Source: Spirochaetales bacterium (GTDB lineage Bacteria > Spirochaetota > Spirochaetia > DSM-27196 > SKKC01). From it: a DNA stretch of 12,334 bases. A program made the translations under genes and the position numbers. The stretch lies in NCBI GenBank assembly GCA_007121695.1, contig SKKC01000345.1:1-12334 (forward strand). The letters are read 5' to 3'. Shown one piece after another: positions 1 through 6,766 of the stretch; positions within the stretch are counted from its first letter, which is position 1, and each line of letters begins with the position of its first letter. Under the pieces are notes generated by a model. It was not told the origin of the DNA. It searched no databases and was given only the letters and a program-made list of their open reading frames with translations.

Positions 1-16
1 TGACGATCACCCCCGC

Positions 17-46
17 TTGACGCAGATATACCGGGAGCGTTAGGTT
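17..46 (+). promoter_or_regulatory. Candidate sigma70-type promoter for the thiamine operon
   Basis: A TTGACG hexamer (17-22, 5/6 to the -35 consensus) lies 18 bases before TAGGTT (41-46, only 3/6 to the -10 consensus). A start site about 7 bases further, near 53, would fall just before the first base needed by the riboswitch (58-62). The placement is what makes it credible; the -10 is poor. The -35 and its position are seen in the sequence; activity is inferred. Confidence 0.35.
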
Positions 47-60
47 TCAGGTACACATTA

Positions 61-160
61 CACAGGGGTGCTACCGCAATAGCTCGTACGTCGTACGGCT
101 TCTGGTGGCTGAGATCACACCCTTAGAACCTGATCCGGGTAATGCCGGCGGAGGAACTGT
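61..160 (+). promoter_or_regulatory. TPP riboswitch (THI element) aptamer
   Basis: The conserved THI-box cores are present: GGGGTGC (65-71), GCTGAGAT (108-115), ACCCTTAGAACCTGAT (119-134) and GGGTAATGCCGGCGGAGG (137-154). Helices can be drawn by hand: P1 62-65/157-160, P2 66-69/119-122, P3 70-75/104-109 with a P3a arm at about 81-100, P4 129-131/152-154 and P5 135-138/145-148. This element binds thiamine pyrophosphate and normally switches off thiamine synthesis or transport genes. Here it precedes thiBPQ, which matches the ligand. An ATG at 105 inside the aptamer reads in frame into thiB but is not the gene start. Confidence 0.95.
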
Positions 161-193
161 ATCGTTGCAAATACTGACACATATTCCCGCGTG

Positions 194-234
194 TGAGAGC
201 CTCTGTGTAAAACCATCTATACGGAGGTCTCTCA
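194..234 (+). promoter_or_regulatory. Hairpin hiding the thiB ribosome binding site
   Basis: The arm TGAGAGCCTC (194-203) pairs with GAGGTCTCTCA (224-234) over 10 bp, with one bulged T at 228 and a 20-base loop. The right arm contains most of the Shine-Dalgarno GGAGG (223-227) and the A of the thiB start codon. No U-run follows, so this is better read as a translation sequestrator than a terminator. Part of the left arm and loop (200-210) can instead pair with 58-68 at the 5' edge of the aptamer, giving a competing ON structure. Confidence 0.7.
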
Positions 235-1295
235 TGAGACAACACACTCACATACGCGCCTGGCTGGCTGCCGCGATGATTCTGCTTTTTCTCCCGTCTG
301 CCGTCTGGTCACGCGGAGTCGCGGAACAGGACTTCCCCCCGGTCGAGGATCGCAGGGTAGAAACGGACGAACTGGTAATCTACACCTACGATTCTCTTGG
401 GGGCACCCTCCGACGGCTGATCGAAAGCCACTTCGCCGAGACCTACGGGGTCACGGTAACCATGGAACGAATTGGTGACACGGGAACCCTCTACACCCAG
501 ACTTTTCTCGAGCGGGACGATCCCCGCGCCGACGTGGTAATCGGACTGGACGAAAGTTTTCTTCCCCGTATTCGTCGCGACCGGCTTTTTGAGCCCTTCG
601 AGCCGTCGGCGATAGAACTGGTTCGCCCCGAGCTCGCGGTCGCCGAGGACTGGCTCGTCACGCCGTTTGACTTCGGCTTCATTACGCTCAACTACAATGC
701 CGAACTGCTGCCCGAACCACCATCGAGCTGGGACGATCTGCTCGACGAGCGATTCCGGAACAGCATTATCATGCTTCACCCTGGTACGAGCTCGCCCGGG
801 CGTAACTTTCTGCTTGCGACCATCGCGGAGTTCGGTGAAGACGGCTTCGTGGAATTCTGGGAGACGCTTGCACCGAACATCCTGACTGTTACCAGCGGGT
901 GGTCCGAAGGCTACGGCCTGTATACGCAGGGCGAAGCGCCAATGGTTGTGAGCTACGAGACGAGTCCCGCATTTCACCGGGCATTCGAAGACACCGATCA
1001 GTTTCGAAGCATCATTTTCGATAACCGCGCGTACATGCAGATCGAGGTCGCGGGCATCGTTCGCGGGGCGCGAAACCGTCTCAACGCTGAACGGCTCATT
1101 GACTTCATTGTCTCGGAAGAGTTTCAGAGCGAGATTCCGTTTACGCAGTTCATGTACCCGATACATCCTGCCGTGGAGCTGCCGCAGGCCTTTCTTGACG
1201 GAAACGTCGATGTCGAAGGTGTCCGGCTCGACAACGACCTGATCGAAGCGAACTTCACCACCTGGCTCGAAGCCTGGGAGGATGCACTTCGTTGA
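234..1295 (+). CDS. thiB: Thiamine ABC transporter, periplasmic substrate-binding protein
   Basis: This 353-residue protein captures thiamine (and probably TPP) in the periplasm and delivers it to ThiPQ. The start at 234 follows GGAGG at 223-227; the longer in-frame start at 105 lies inside the riboswitch and is rejected. Residues 1-26 form a signal peptide with a hydrophobic core and likely cleavage near VWS-RG; there is no lipobox. ThiB-family motifs can be matched from memory to E. coli ThiB: YTYDS (50-54), ADVVIGLDE, PFDFGF, PGTSSPG, GWSEGYGLY (from 222), SYETSPAFH and FMYPIHP near the C-terminus. The length is close to the usual 327 plus a longer N-terminal linker. The stop overlaps the thiP start by 4 bases. 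Control is by the upstream TPP riboswitch and RBS hairpin. Identity is secure; the exact ligand set is inferred. Confidence 0.95.
   Translation: MRQHTHIRAWLAAAMILLFLPSAVWSRGVAEQDFPPVEDRRVETDELVIYTYDSLGGTLRRLIESHFAETYGVTVTMERIGDTGTLYTQTFLERDDPRADVVIGLDESFLPRIRRDRLFEPFEPSAIELVRPELAVAEDWLVTPFDFGFITLNYNAELLPEPPSSWDDLLDERFRNSIIMLHPGTSSPGRNFLLATIAEFGEDGFVEFWETLAPNILTVTSGWSEGYGLYTQGEAPMVVSYETSPAFHRAFEDTDQFRSIIFDNRAYMQIEVAGIVRGARNRLNAERLIDFIVSEEFQSEIPFTQFMYPIHPAVELPQAFLDGNVDVEGVRLDNDLIEANFTTWLEAWEDALR
1276..1294 (+). promoter_or_regulatory. RBS and TTG start of thiP
   Basis: TGGGAGGA (about 1276-1282) stands 9 bases before TTG at 1292-1294, which overlaps the thiB stop as TTGA. The next in-frame ATG is about 80 codons downstream, beyond the first membrane segment, so TTG is the only start that leaves the family N-terminus intact. 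A weak start codon within an overlap suggests translation coupled to thiB. Confidence 0.75.
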
Positions 1296-2926
1296 CCGCA
1301 TCCCGGCGGGCCTCAGGTATCATTTCTCTGGTATTTCTTGCGGCCGTCCTGCCCCCGGTGCTTACCGTACTCGGGGCAGGGTTCACCGCCGCAGACCCGT
1401 CCGCCTGGCTCGCCCAGGCGGGCTCGGTACTCGGTCGACCGAGTACATGGCGCAGCGTACGCTTCTCGATAGTCCAGGCCGCAGTATCGGCGGCAATTTC
1501 GGTCCTCGTCGCGATTCCGGGCGCCTACCTCATGGCGCATTACCGGTTCCGCGGGAGGCAGATAATTCAGAGCCTGACGCTGGTGCCCTTCGTCATGCCA
1601 AGCCTGATCGTGATCCTCGCGGTGATCGGCTTCTACGGGCGCGCCGGGGTTCTCGGTCGCCTCTTCGGGGGCAATCTGACCTTCGTATACTCCGGTGTCG
1701 GCATCGTTATTGCACACACCATGTTCAACATCTCGGTGGCCTTGCGCATAATCGCCGGCGGGTGGATGCAGGTAGACGAACGCTACCGGTGGGTGTCGGC
1801 ATCACTCGGCGAAGGCCCCCCTGGACGGCTGTTCCGTCTGCACCTGCCACTCATTGCCCCTTCGCTTGTGAGCGCGGGAATACTCGTATTCCTGTACTGC
1901 TTTGTGAGCTTTGGCGTTGTGCTGGTCTTTGGCGGCGTGCGCTTCTCGACGATAGAGGTTCGCATCTTTCAGGAGATGTTTACCAACCTGAACCTGACAG
2001 CAGCCGGGGTCCTCGCGGCCCTGCAGCTCGCTGTCGCGGCCCTGCTCGTAGGGCTTGTACAGTTTCTGACCAGACGCACCGGAGCAGGGTCGGCACGAAG
2101 CGGACGCCGGTTTCACACCCGCTCCTGGCGCGATCTCCCTGTGCCCGCCAGGGTTCTCGCCGTCGTGTACGGAGCGGCTGTGGGACTGTTTCTCTTCGCT
2201 CCGCTGCTTACGGTGGTGGTGCGTGCCTTTACCTGGCACGGTGGGGTCGGACTTACCTCGTTCCGTTCTCTCTTCGGTGGTACGGTCGGAACACGCGAGG
2301 TATCGGAAATTATGCAGTCACCGCTTGCCGATATACTCCTGACCAGCCTCGGCGTCGCGACGATGTCTGCGGTCGCAGGATCAGTGCTTGCCTATATCGC
2401 CGCCCGAAGCCTTCGTGATCAACTACCCGGCTCGATCGATACCGTTCTGACCCTGCCGCTTGCGATCAGCGGGGTAACCCTGAGTCTCGGACTGCGGCTG
2501 CTTTTTTTCGGGATAATCCCGGAGATTCTTCTGATAGTACTGGCACAGAGCATACAGGCATTTCCACTGGTATTCCGGAACATGCGGGGACATATGCGGG
2601 CGCTTCCATCGCGCTACCTGGAGACCGGGCGCAGTCTCGGTGCACGCCCCCTGCATCTGTTATGGACGGTCGAGATCCCGGTCCTCTGGCGGGGAATAAT
2701 CAATACCTTCGCCTTCGCCTTTGCCGTGAGTCTCGCCGACTTTACGTCGGTGCTGACCATAGGGCGGGGACGAATTGTTACCTTTCCCATTGCCATGTAT
2801 CGCCTGATCGGCTTCCAGAGCTTCGATGTCGCACTGGCGCTCGGTGTACTCTACATGGGTTTCGTTGGTCTGATATTCTTTGTGGTCGACACGACCAGCG
2901 TACAGCGCGAAGGGGAAGGCTTGTGA
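1292..2926 (+). CDS. thiP: Thiamine ABC transporter, fused permease
   Basis: This 544-residue inner-membrane protein forms the thiamine channel of the ThiBPQ importer. It is a tandem duplication of the binding-protein-dependent permease domain, so one chain does the work of a permease dimer; E. coli ThiP, about 536 residues, has the same design. About twelve hydrophobic segments can be picked out by eye. Each half has a cytoplasmic EAA-type coupling loop: RYRWVSASLGEGPPGRL in the first half and RYLETGRSLGARPLHLLW in the second. A polar, Arg-rich linker around residues 255-280 separates the halves. Translation begins at a TTG overlapping the thiB stop, and the gene ends overlapping the thiQ GTG start. 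By sequence alone it could be an iron-type (FbpB) permease; the riboswitch and ThiB make thiamine much more likely. Confidence 0.93.
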   Translation: MTASRRASGIISLVFLAAVLPPVLTVLGAGFTAADPSAWLAQAGSVLGRPSTWRSVRFSIVQAAVSAAISVLVAIPGAYLMAHYRFRGRQIIQSLTLVPFVMPSLIVILAVIGFYGRAGVLGRLFGGNLTFVYSGVGIVIAHTMFNISVALRIIAGGWMQVDERYRWVSASLGEGPPGRLFRLHLPLIAPSLVSAGILVFLYCFVSFGVVLVFGGVRFSTIEVRIFQEMFTNLNLTAAGVLAALQLAVAALLVGLVQFLTRRTGAGSARSGRRFHTRSWRDLPVPARVLAVVYGAAVGLFLFAPLLTVVVRAFTWHGGVGLTSFRSLFGGTVGTREVSEIMQSPLADILLTSLGVATMSAVAGSVLAYIAARSLRDQLPGSIDTVLTLPLAISGVTLSLGLRLLFFGIIPEILLIVLAQSIQAFPLVFRNMRGHMRALPSRYLETGRSLGARPLHLLWTVEIPVLWRGIINTFAFAFAVSLADFTSVLTIGRGRIVTFPIAMYRLIGFQSFDVALALGVLYMGFVGLIFFVVDTTSVQREGEGL

Positions 2927-3945
2927 TAGAGCTTCAGGATATTCGGCGCGATTACGGCAATTTTTCTCTATCTGCCGATCTGCAGATTCACGAGCACGAA
3001 CTTCTGACCCTGTTCGGGGAGAGTGGAAGCGGAAAGACCACCGTTCTTCGCCTCATTGCCGGATTCGAAACACCCGACTCGGGTCGCATCCTGGTAGACG
3101 GTCATGACATAACCAGACTCCCGCCGGAACGCCGTGAAATCGGGTACGTCTTTCAGGACTACACACTCTTTCCGCACCTGAATGTCGGTCAGAACATTGC
3201 GTACGGCCTGCGGGTGCAGAAAGTCCCGGGGACGGAACGTACAAAGCGGGTGCGGGAACTGCTTGCGCTGACCGAGCTCGACGGCTTTGAAGATCGATCG
3301 GTCTCGACGCTGTCCGGAGGTGAGCAGCAGCGGGTCGCACTCGCCCGGGCACTCGCGCCGTCGCCGAAGGCACTGCTTCTCGATGAGCCGTTTTCGGCGA
3401 TCGATACCGAGCGGCGGGGGTCGCTCAGGAGACACCTGCTTCACATTCAGCGGGCGACGGGTATCCCGACGGTGTTTGTCACGCACAGCCGGACCGAAGC
3501 GCTCTACCTCTCGGATCGTCTGATAATCATGAAAGACGGGGCCGTCGTGGAGTCCGGCAGTCCGCGCGACGTGTACGAGCGCCCGGACAGCCTGTACGCG
3601 GCCCGGTTCACCGGCAGCGTGAACACGTTCACCTGCGAGCAGTTGCTGCGGCTTCCGCAATCGTGGCTCGACGCCACACCCCCGGACAAGACAGATGGCG
3701 CGCACGAGGCCCCCGTGGCGGTGCTGAGACCGGAGAAGCTCTCGTTCAGCGGAGCAGCGCCTGCCGGAACGCCCGGAGGCTGTCTCGAGGGAACCATTCT
3801 CCACGTGGGGTATTTCGGGTCCTACTGCCTGTACGTGGTCGAGACGGAGGCAGGAGAACTTGACGTGCAGGAGGAACCCGGCGGGACGGTCGGACAGGCT
3901 GTTCAGCTATGCTGCCCCGACGGAGCGATCCACCTGCTCGCCTGA
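2923..3945 (+). CDS. thiQ: Thiamine ABC transporter, ATP-binding protein
   Basis: This 340-residue cytoplasmic ATPase powers ThiP. The start is GTG at 2923, overlapping the thiP stop as GTGA, with GGGGA at 2912-2916 as RBS. Visible motifs are Walker A GESGSGKTT (32-40), Q-loop Q78 in YVFQDYTLFPHL, signature LSGGEQQ (130-136), Walker B LLLDEP (151-156), D-loop SAID (158-161) and switch H188 in VTHS. All key residues are intact. E. coli ThiQ stops near residue 232. This protein continues to 340 with a C-terminal part containing VLRPEKL and a run of short beta strands, resembling the TOBE region of PotA/FbpC/CysA-type ATPases. The stop lies 2 bases from the end of the convergent lipoprotein gene. 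The ATPase call is certain; the thiamine role comes from context. Confidence 0.92.
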   Translation: MIELQDIRRDYGNFSLSADLQIHEHELLTLFGESGSGKTTVLRLIAGFETPDSGRILVDGHDITRLPPERREIGYVFQDYTLFPHLNVGQNIAYGLRVQKVPGTERTKRVRELLALTELDGFEDRSVSTLSGGEQQRVALARALAPSPKALLLDEPFSAIDTERRGSLRRHLLHIQRATGIPTVFVTHSRTEALYLSDRLIIMKDGAVVESGSPRDVYERPDSLYAARFTGSVNTFTCEQLLRLPQSWLDATPPDKTDGAHEAPVAVLRPEKLSFSGAAPAGTPGGCLEGTILHVGYFGSYCLYVVETEAGELDVQEEPGGTVGQAVQLCCPDGAIHLLA

Positions 3946-3947
3946 GA

Positions 3948-5165
3948 CTACCACCGCAGCCGGAGCAGCTGCCTGTTCCAGGTTCCCGGAATCATGGCTA
4001 TGCCCAGCGCATTCCCCGGCTCGAACATTGCCGCTTTGGTCAGTCCCGTTTCTATGCTGCTCCCGTAGATCACCCAGGTGTCGCCGCCGTTGTCGCTGTA
4101 CATGAGCGCGAGCGTATTCTCGTCATCTGCTGAACCAAACCGCGGAGGATTCAGGAACACCCACGCAACGTCGTCCCGAATGTCACCAGGCCCCCAGGAC
4201 CGGGAGAGCGCATCCGGCATACCTTCGACCTGCATTCTGCTGGCTGCCGAAAACGTGGAGTCTCCGTAGGCGTCGCCCATTATCGCCGATCCCTGCGCGA
4301 TCAGGCGGCCGTTTTCGCTGAGGCGAACACCTTCGGCCGGCGGGCCGGTGAAATTGACGATACTCGCCCACTCCGGGTTCAGGAACGACGACCGTTCTAT
4401 GCCGAAGTTGTCTGCAAGGCCTATGCCGGTGGCAGCAAGGATGGTCCCCTCTGACGCGGACGCGATGCCATAGACCGTCTGCCCGGTAATGATCGTGCGT
4501 TCTTCCCACCCGCCATTGAAGTACAGAAACACTTCGCCGAAGGCACCACCGACCAGAAAGGCCCGCGGTCCGTGGGCGTGAGCTGAATGAAAACCTGACT
4601 GTGCAGGAAGCCCGTCGTCGGTGAACGCGTACCAGAACGAGTCCTCAGGAATTCGGGTCTGACGCTGCAGGGTTTCGACAGACCAGCTTTCCCCGCCGTC
4701 CGCCGTAACAGCAACTGTCGACCCGCTGTCGGCAATTACGCCGTGCCGCCTGTCGTAAAACGATACGGCGGAAAGACGGCCCGTCAGGCCGGGAACCTGG
4801 ACACGCTGCCAGGAGGCTCCGCCGTCGCTGGTACGGGCGACCGCCCCGTTATCGCCGACAACCCAGGCGTGCAGCGTGTCCGCAACGCTCAGCGCGGCAG
4901 GCTCGAAACCAGGATCGGATGGGATAGCCTCGACCACTCGCGATTCATCCGGCCGGACAGGAATCGTTTCCGCAAATACACGCCCCCGAGGGGATTCCAC
5001 AACCGGCTCAAGCTCGGCCGTACTATCGGTACGCGCGGACACCGCGCCTGAGTTCGCGTTCTCTGCTTCGAGGGCAGCGACGAACTGGTCAAGATCGAAT
5101 CCCGCACACCCGCCGACACCGGCTGCAAGAAGGACCGCACAGAGCATAGTTCGAAATGTCTTCAT
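3948..5165 (-). CDS. Lipoprotein with BNR/Asp-box repeats (Ycf48-like beta-propeller)
   Basis: This is a 405-residue predicted lipoprotein of unknown role. Residues 1-19 form a lipoprotein signal with Cys20 in GVGGC as the acylated residue; the lipobox lacks the usual Leu at -3. A low-complexity linker of about 60 residues rich in Ala, Glu and Ser follows. The rest looks like a beta-propeller: Asp-box motifs TSDGGASW (112-119), TADGGESW (154-161) and SDNGGDTW (357-364), plus blade-like phrases such as AWVVGDNGAV and HGVIADSGSTV. This pattern is shared with Ycf48/HCF136-type and sialidase-type propellers, but no sialidase catalytic set is apparent, and the photosystem II role of Ycf48 need not apply. 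The start ATG at 5165 has no recognisable Shine-Dalgarno, while a promoter can be placed to start transcription at the ATG. It converges on thiQ with a 2-base gap and is unlikely to be part of the thiamine system. Confidence 0.85.
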   Translation of the reverse strand: MKTFRTMLCAVLLAAGVGGCAGFDLDQFVAALEAENANSGAVSARTDSTAELEPVVESPRGRVFAETIPVRPDESRVVEAIPSDPGFEPAALSVADTLHAWVVGDNGAVARTSDGGASWQRVQVPGLTGRLSAVSFYDRRHGVIADSGSTVAVTADGGESWSVETLQRQTRIPEDSFWYAFTDDGLPAQSGFHSAHAHGPRAFLVGGAFGEVFLYFNGGWEERTIITGQTVYGIASASEGTILAATGIGLADNFGIERSSFLNPEWASIVNFTGPPAEGVRLSENGRLIAQGSAIMGDAYGDSTFSAASRMQVEGMPDALSRSWGPGDIRDDVAWVFLNPPRFGSADDENTLALMYSDNGGDTWVIYGSSIETGLTKAAMFEPGNALGIAMIPGTWNRQLLRLRW

Positions 5166-5173
5166 GACAGAAG

Positions 5174-5202
5174 GTTATGTACACAAACTGATATTTGGTC
5201 AA
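5174..5202 (-). promoter_or_regulatory. Candidate promoter for the BNR lipoprotein gene
   Basis: On the minus strand TTGACC (5202-5197, 5/6 to -35) is followed after 17 bases by CATAAC (5179-5174, 4/6 to -10). The expected start near 5167 is at or within about 2 bases of the ATG at 5165. That would give an mRNA with almost no leader, consistent with the lack of a Shine-Dalgarno sequence. Confidence 0.4.
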
Positions 5203-5215
5203 CAAAAAGTTGTTG
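5200..5215. repeat. Short dyad CAACAA-N4-TTGTTG between divergent promoters
   Basis: A perfect 6-bp inverted repeat with a 4-base centre lies midway between the lipoprotein and flavoprotein genes. It overlaps the -35 candidates of both (minus strand 5197-5202, plus strand 5213-5218). Its place suits an operator for a repressor controlling both genes, but a 6-bp dyad can arise by chance. Confidence 0.3.
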
Positions 5216-5243
5216 TCACTTCAGCATGTTCCTCCGGTATTAT
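5213..5243 (+). promoter_or_regulatory. Candidate promoter for the flavoprotein gene
   Basis: TTGTCA (5213-5218, 5/6) and TATTAT (5238-5243, 5/6) are separated by 19 bases, slightly long. The predicted start, about 7 bases after the -10, coincides with the ATG at 5250. A 7-base direct repeat CCGGTAT (5234-5240 and 5245-5251) flanks the -10 element. Confidence 0.35.
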
Positions 5244-5249
5244 GCCGGT

Positions 5250-6605
5250 ATGAACGGACGCGAGAGGACATACGACTGTCTGGTCGTCGGTGGTGGTGCC
5301 GCGGGTATGATGGCCGCCGGCCGCGCAGCAGAAAGAGGGGCGCAGGTGCTGCTCCTCGAAAAGAACGGGCGACTCGGTGAGAAGCTTCGTATTACCGGTG
5401 GTGGCCGCTGCAACGTTACCAACGCGATAACCGATCGGCACGTCCTGACCGCTCGCTACGGAGACAAGGGCAAACATCTGCATAACCTGTTTGCACGATT
5501 TACTCCGGAAGATATGCGTGGCTTTCTACGGCGCTTTGATCTCGACACGAAGGTCGAACAGGAGCAGCGGGTATTTCCCGTCACCGATTCGGCAGAGAGC
5601 GTGCAGCGGGTTCTTGCCCGTTACCTTCGCGACGGTGGCGTGACCGTTCGCTCGGGCACCGTTGTGCAAGGGCTGCTCCGGGCTGTCGACCCCGAGACCC
5701 GACAGAACAGAATTATCGGGGTGGAGACACAGCGCGGCGAACAGATACGAGCTCGTGCCGTCATTATCGCAACCGGTGGCACTTCACACCCGGAAACGGG
5801 TTCTACCGGAGACGGATACCCGTGGTTGCAGTCGCTCGGACTGCCAGTCGGCGGCGCCGACGTATCGCTGGTACCGATACGGGTTCCCGATCCGTGGATT
5901 CGCGACCTGCAGGGCCTGTCCCTGCAGGATGCCGGACTCTACGTCGAGCGCCTCGAAGGACAGAACACCACCGGACCGACAGATCCTCACGTTCGGGATC
6001 ACGCGTCCTGGGCAAACGCGAAGCGCAGCCTGAACAGGCGTGGAAAACTTCTGTTTACCCACTTCGGGCTCAGTGGACCGCTCGCGCTGAACACAGCTTC
6101 GACGATACGAGAGCTGGCATCGGGCGCTGCAGTTCGCATTCGGATTGATCTGGTTCCCGATATCTCCGAGGACGCGTATCGGTACGAAGTGCAGACCGCC
6201 GCCGGCAGCGAGGGCGGCACCCAGCTTTCGTCGTTCCTGCGTCGCCGGTTTCCTCCCCGTCTGACACGCGCGATATGCGAATGCGCCGACCTTGATGCAG
6301 GACTCAAGCTGGCCGGAATCAGCAAGCGCGAACGTCGGCTTCTCGTCGAAACGGTGAAAGGCATGCCCTGCTCGTTCGGTGGACTCATGGGGCAGGACAA
6401 GGCGGTTGTCACAAGCGGTGGCCTTGACCCGGCCGCGGTCGATTTCCGCACCATGCAGGTGCGGGGTATTCCAAACCTCTACGTCGTCGGTGACCTTCTC
6501 GACTTCAACCGCCAGAGCGGCGGCTACAGCCTCCAGATCTGCTGGGCCAGCGGCTGGGTTGCAGGGACGCACGCAGCTTCGCTTGCCCGGAAAGCGGGTC
6601 CATGA
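5250..6605 (+). CDS. FAD-dependent oxidoreductase, HI0933/YhiN/BaiN family
   Basis: This is a 451-residue soluble flavoprotein. Residues 12-19 (VVGGGAAG) are the Rossmann GxGxxG motif that binds the FAD ADP moiety, with E37 in LLLEK as the usual ribose-binding acid. GGGRCNVTN (50-58) is the family hallmark, and the C-terminal phrases YVVGDLLDFN and SGGYSLQICWASG match the second FAD-contact motif of the family. The length is slightly above the usual 390-420. The best-studied relative, clostridial BaiN, reduces bile-acid intermediates, but most members, including E. coli YhiN, have no assigned substrate and none is proposed here. An in-frame ATG at 5226 would add eight residues but overlaps the predicted promoter; neither ATG has a Shine-Dalgarno. 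The stop lies only 12 bases before the B12 riboswitch, so transcription may continue into btuFCD. Confidence 0.9.
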   Translation: MNGRERTYDCLVVGGGAAGMMAAGRAAERGAQVLLLEKNGRLGEKLRITGGGRCNVTNAITDRHVLTARYGDKGKHLHNLFARFTPEDMRGFLRRFDLDTKVEQEQRVFPVTDSAESVQRVLARYLRDGGVTVRSGTVVQGLLRAVDPETRQNRIIGVETQRGEQIRARAVIIATGGTSHPETGSTGDGYPWLQSLGLPVGGADVSLVPIRVPDPWIRDLQGLSLQDAGLYVERLEGQNTTGPTDPHVRDHASWANAKRSLNRRGKLLFTHFGLSGPLALNTASTIRELASGAAVRIRIDLVPDISEDAYRYEVQTAAGSEGGTQLSSFLRRRFPPRLTRAICECADLDAGLKLAGISKRERRLLVETVKGMPCSFGGLMGQDKAVVTSGGLDPAAVDFRTMQVRGIPNLYVVGDLLDFNRQSGGYSLQICWASGWVAGTHAASLARKAGP

Positions 6606-6611
6606 TACGGT
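6583..6611 (+). promoter_or_regulatory. Possible promoter for the B12 operon inside the flavoprotein 3' end
   Basis: TTGCCC (6583-6588, 4/6) and TACGGT (6606-6611, 3/6) have the ideal 17-base spacing. The implied start near 6618 is exactly the first base of riboswitch P1. Match quality is low. The alternative is read-through from the flavoprotein gene. Confidence 0.25.
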
Positions 6612-6617
6612 CAGACA

Positions 6618-6764
6618 GGCTCTAACGGAAAACGGTGAAAATCCGTTGCGGACGCGCCACTGTAAGCGGTACGGGGCATCCCCGATGTCACCGGGACGTC
6701 GTCGACAGACGAGGCCCGGGAAGACGATGCACCCGGCTATCCCGTAAGCCAGGAGACGAGAGCC
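6618..6764 (+). promoter_or_regulatory. Cobalamin riboswitch
   Basis: Conserved blocks of the adenosylcobalamin class are present in order: GGAAAACGGTGAAAATCCG (6627-6645), GCGGACGCGCCACTGTAAGC (6648-6667), then the B12 box AGCCAGGAGACGAGAGCC (6747-6764). The closing helix P1 can be drawn as GGCTCT (6618-6623) with AGAGCC (6759-6764). Cobalamin binding normally lowers expression of the downstream gene, here a B12-type importer. P1 begins 12 bases after the upstream stop codon. Confidence 0.95.
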
Positions 6765-6766
6765 AA

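Noticed and set aside
105..233. N-terminal 43-residue extension of thiB from ATG 105
   Set aside because: This ATG lies inside the TPP aptamer, and the resulting N-terminus would bury the signal peptide. The ATG at 234 has a proper SD.
309..1301. Minus-strand open frame of 330 codons opposite thiB
   Set aside because: It is an antisense shadow of a gene with clear ThiB motifs. Its translation is Arg-rich with no recognisable domain.
1282..2418. Plus-strand open frame of 378 codons overlapping thiP in another frame
   Set aside because: Its Arg- and Pro-rich low-complexity translation is typical of off-frame reading in GC-rich DNA. ThiP explains the region.
2662..2922. Extension of thiQ upstream to ATG 2662
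   Set aside because: It would overlap thiP by 265 bases and add a non-ABC N-terminus. The GTG at 2923 has an SD and gives the normal family start.
3940..3960. Intrinsic terminator between thiQ and the lipoprotein gene
   Set aside because: Only 2 bases separate the stop codons, and no GC hairpin with a T-run was seen on either strand.
5226..5249. Earlier ATG for the flavoprotein
   Set aside because: It adds eight residues before the normal family N-terminus, has no SD and overlaps the candidate -10 element. Not excluded, but less likely than 5250.
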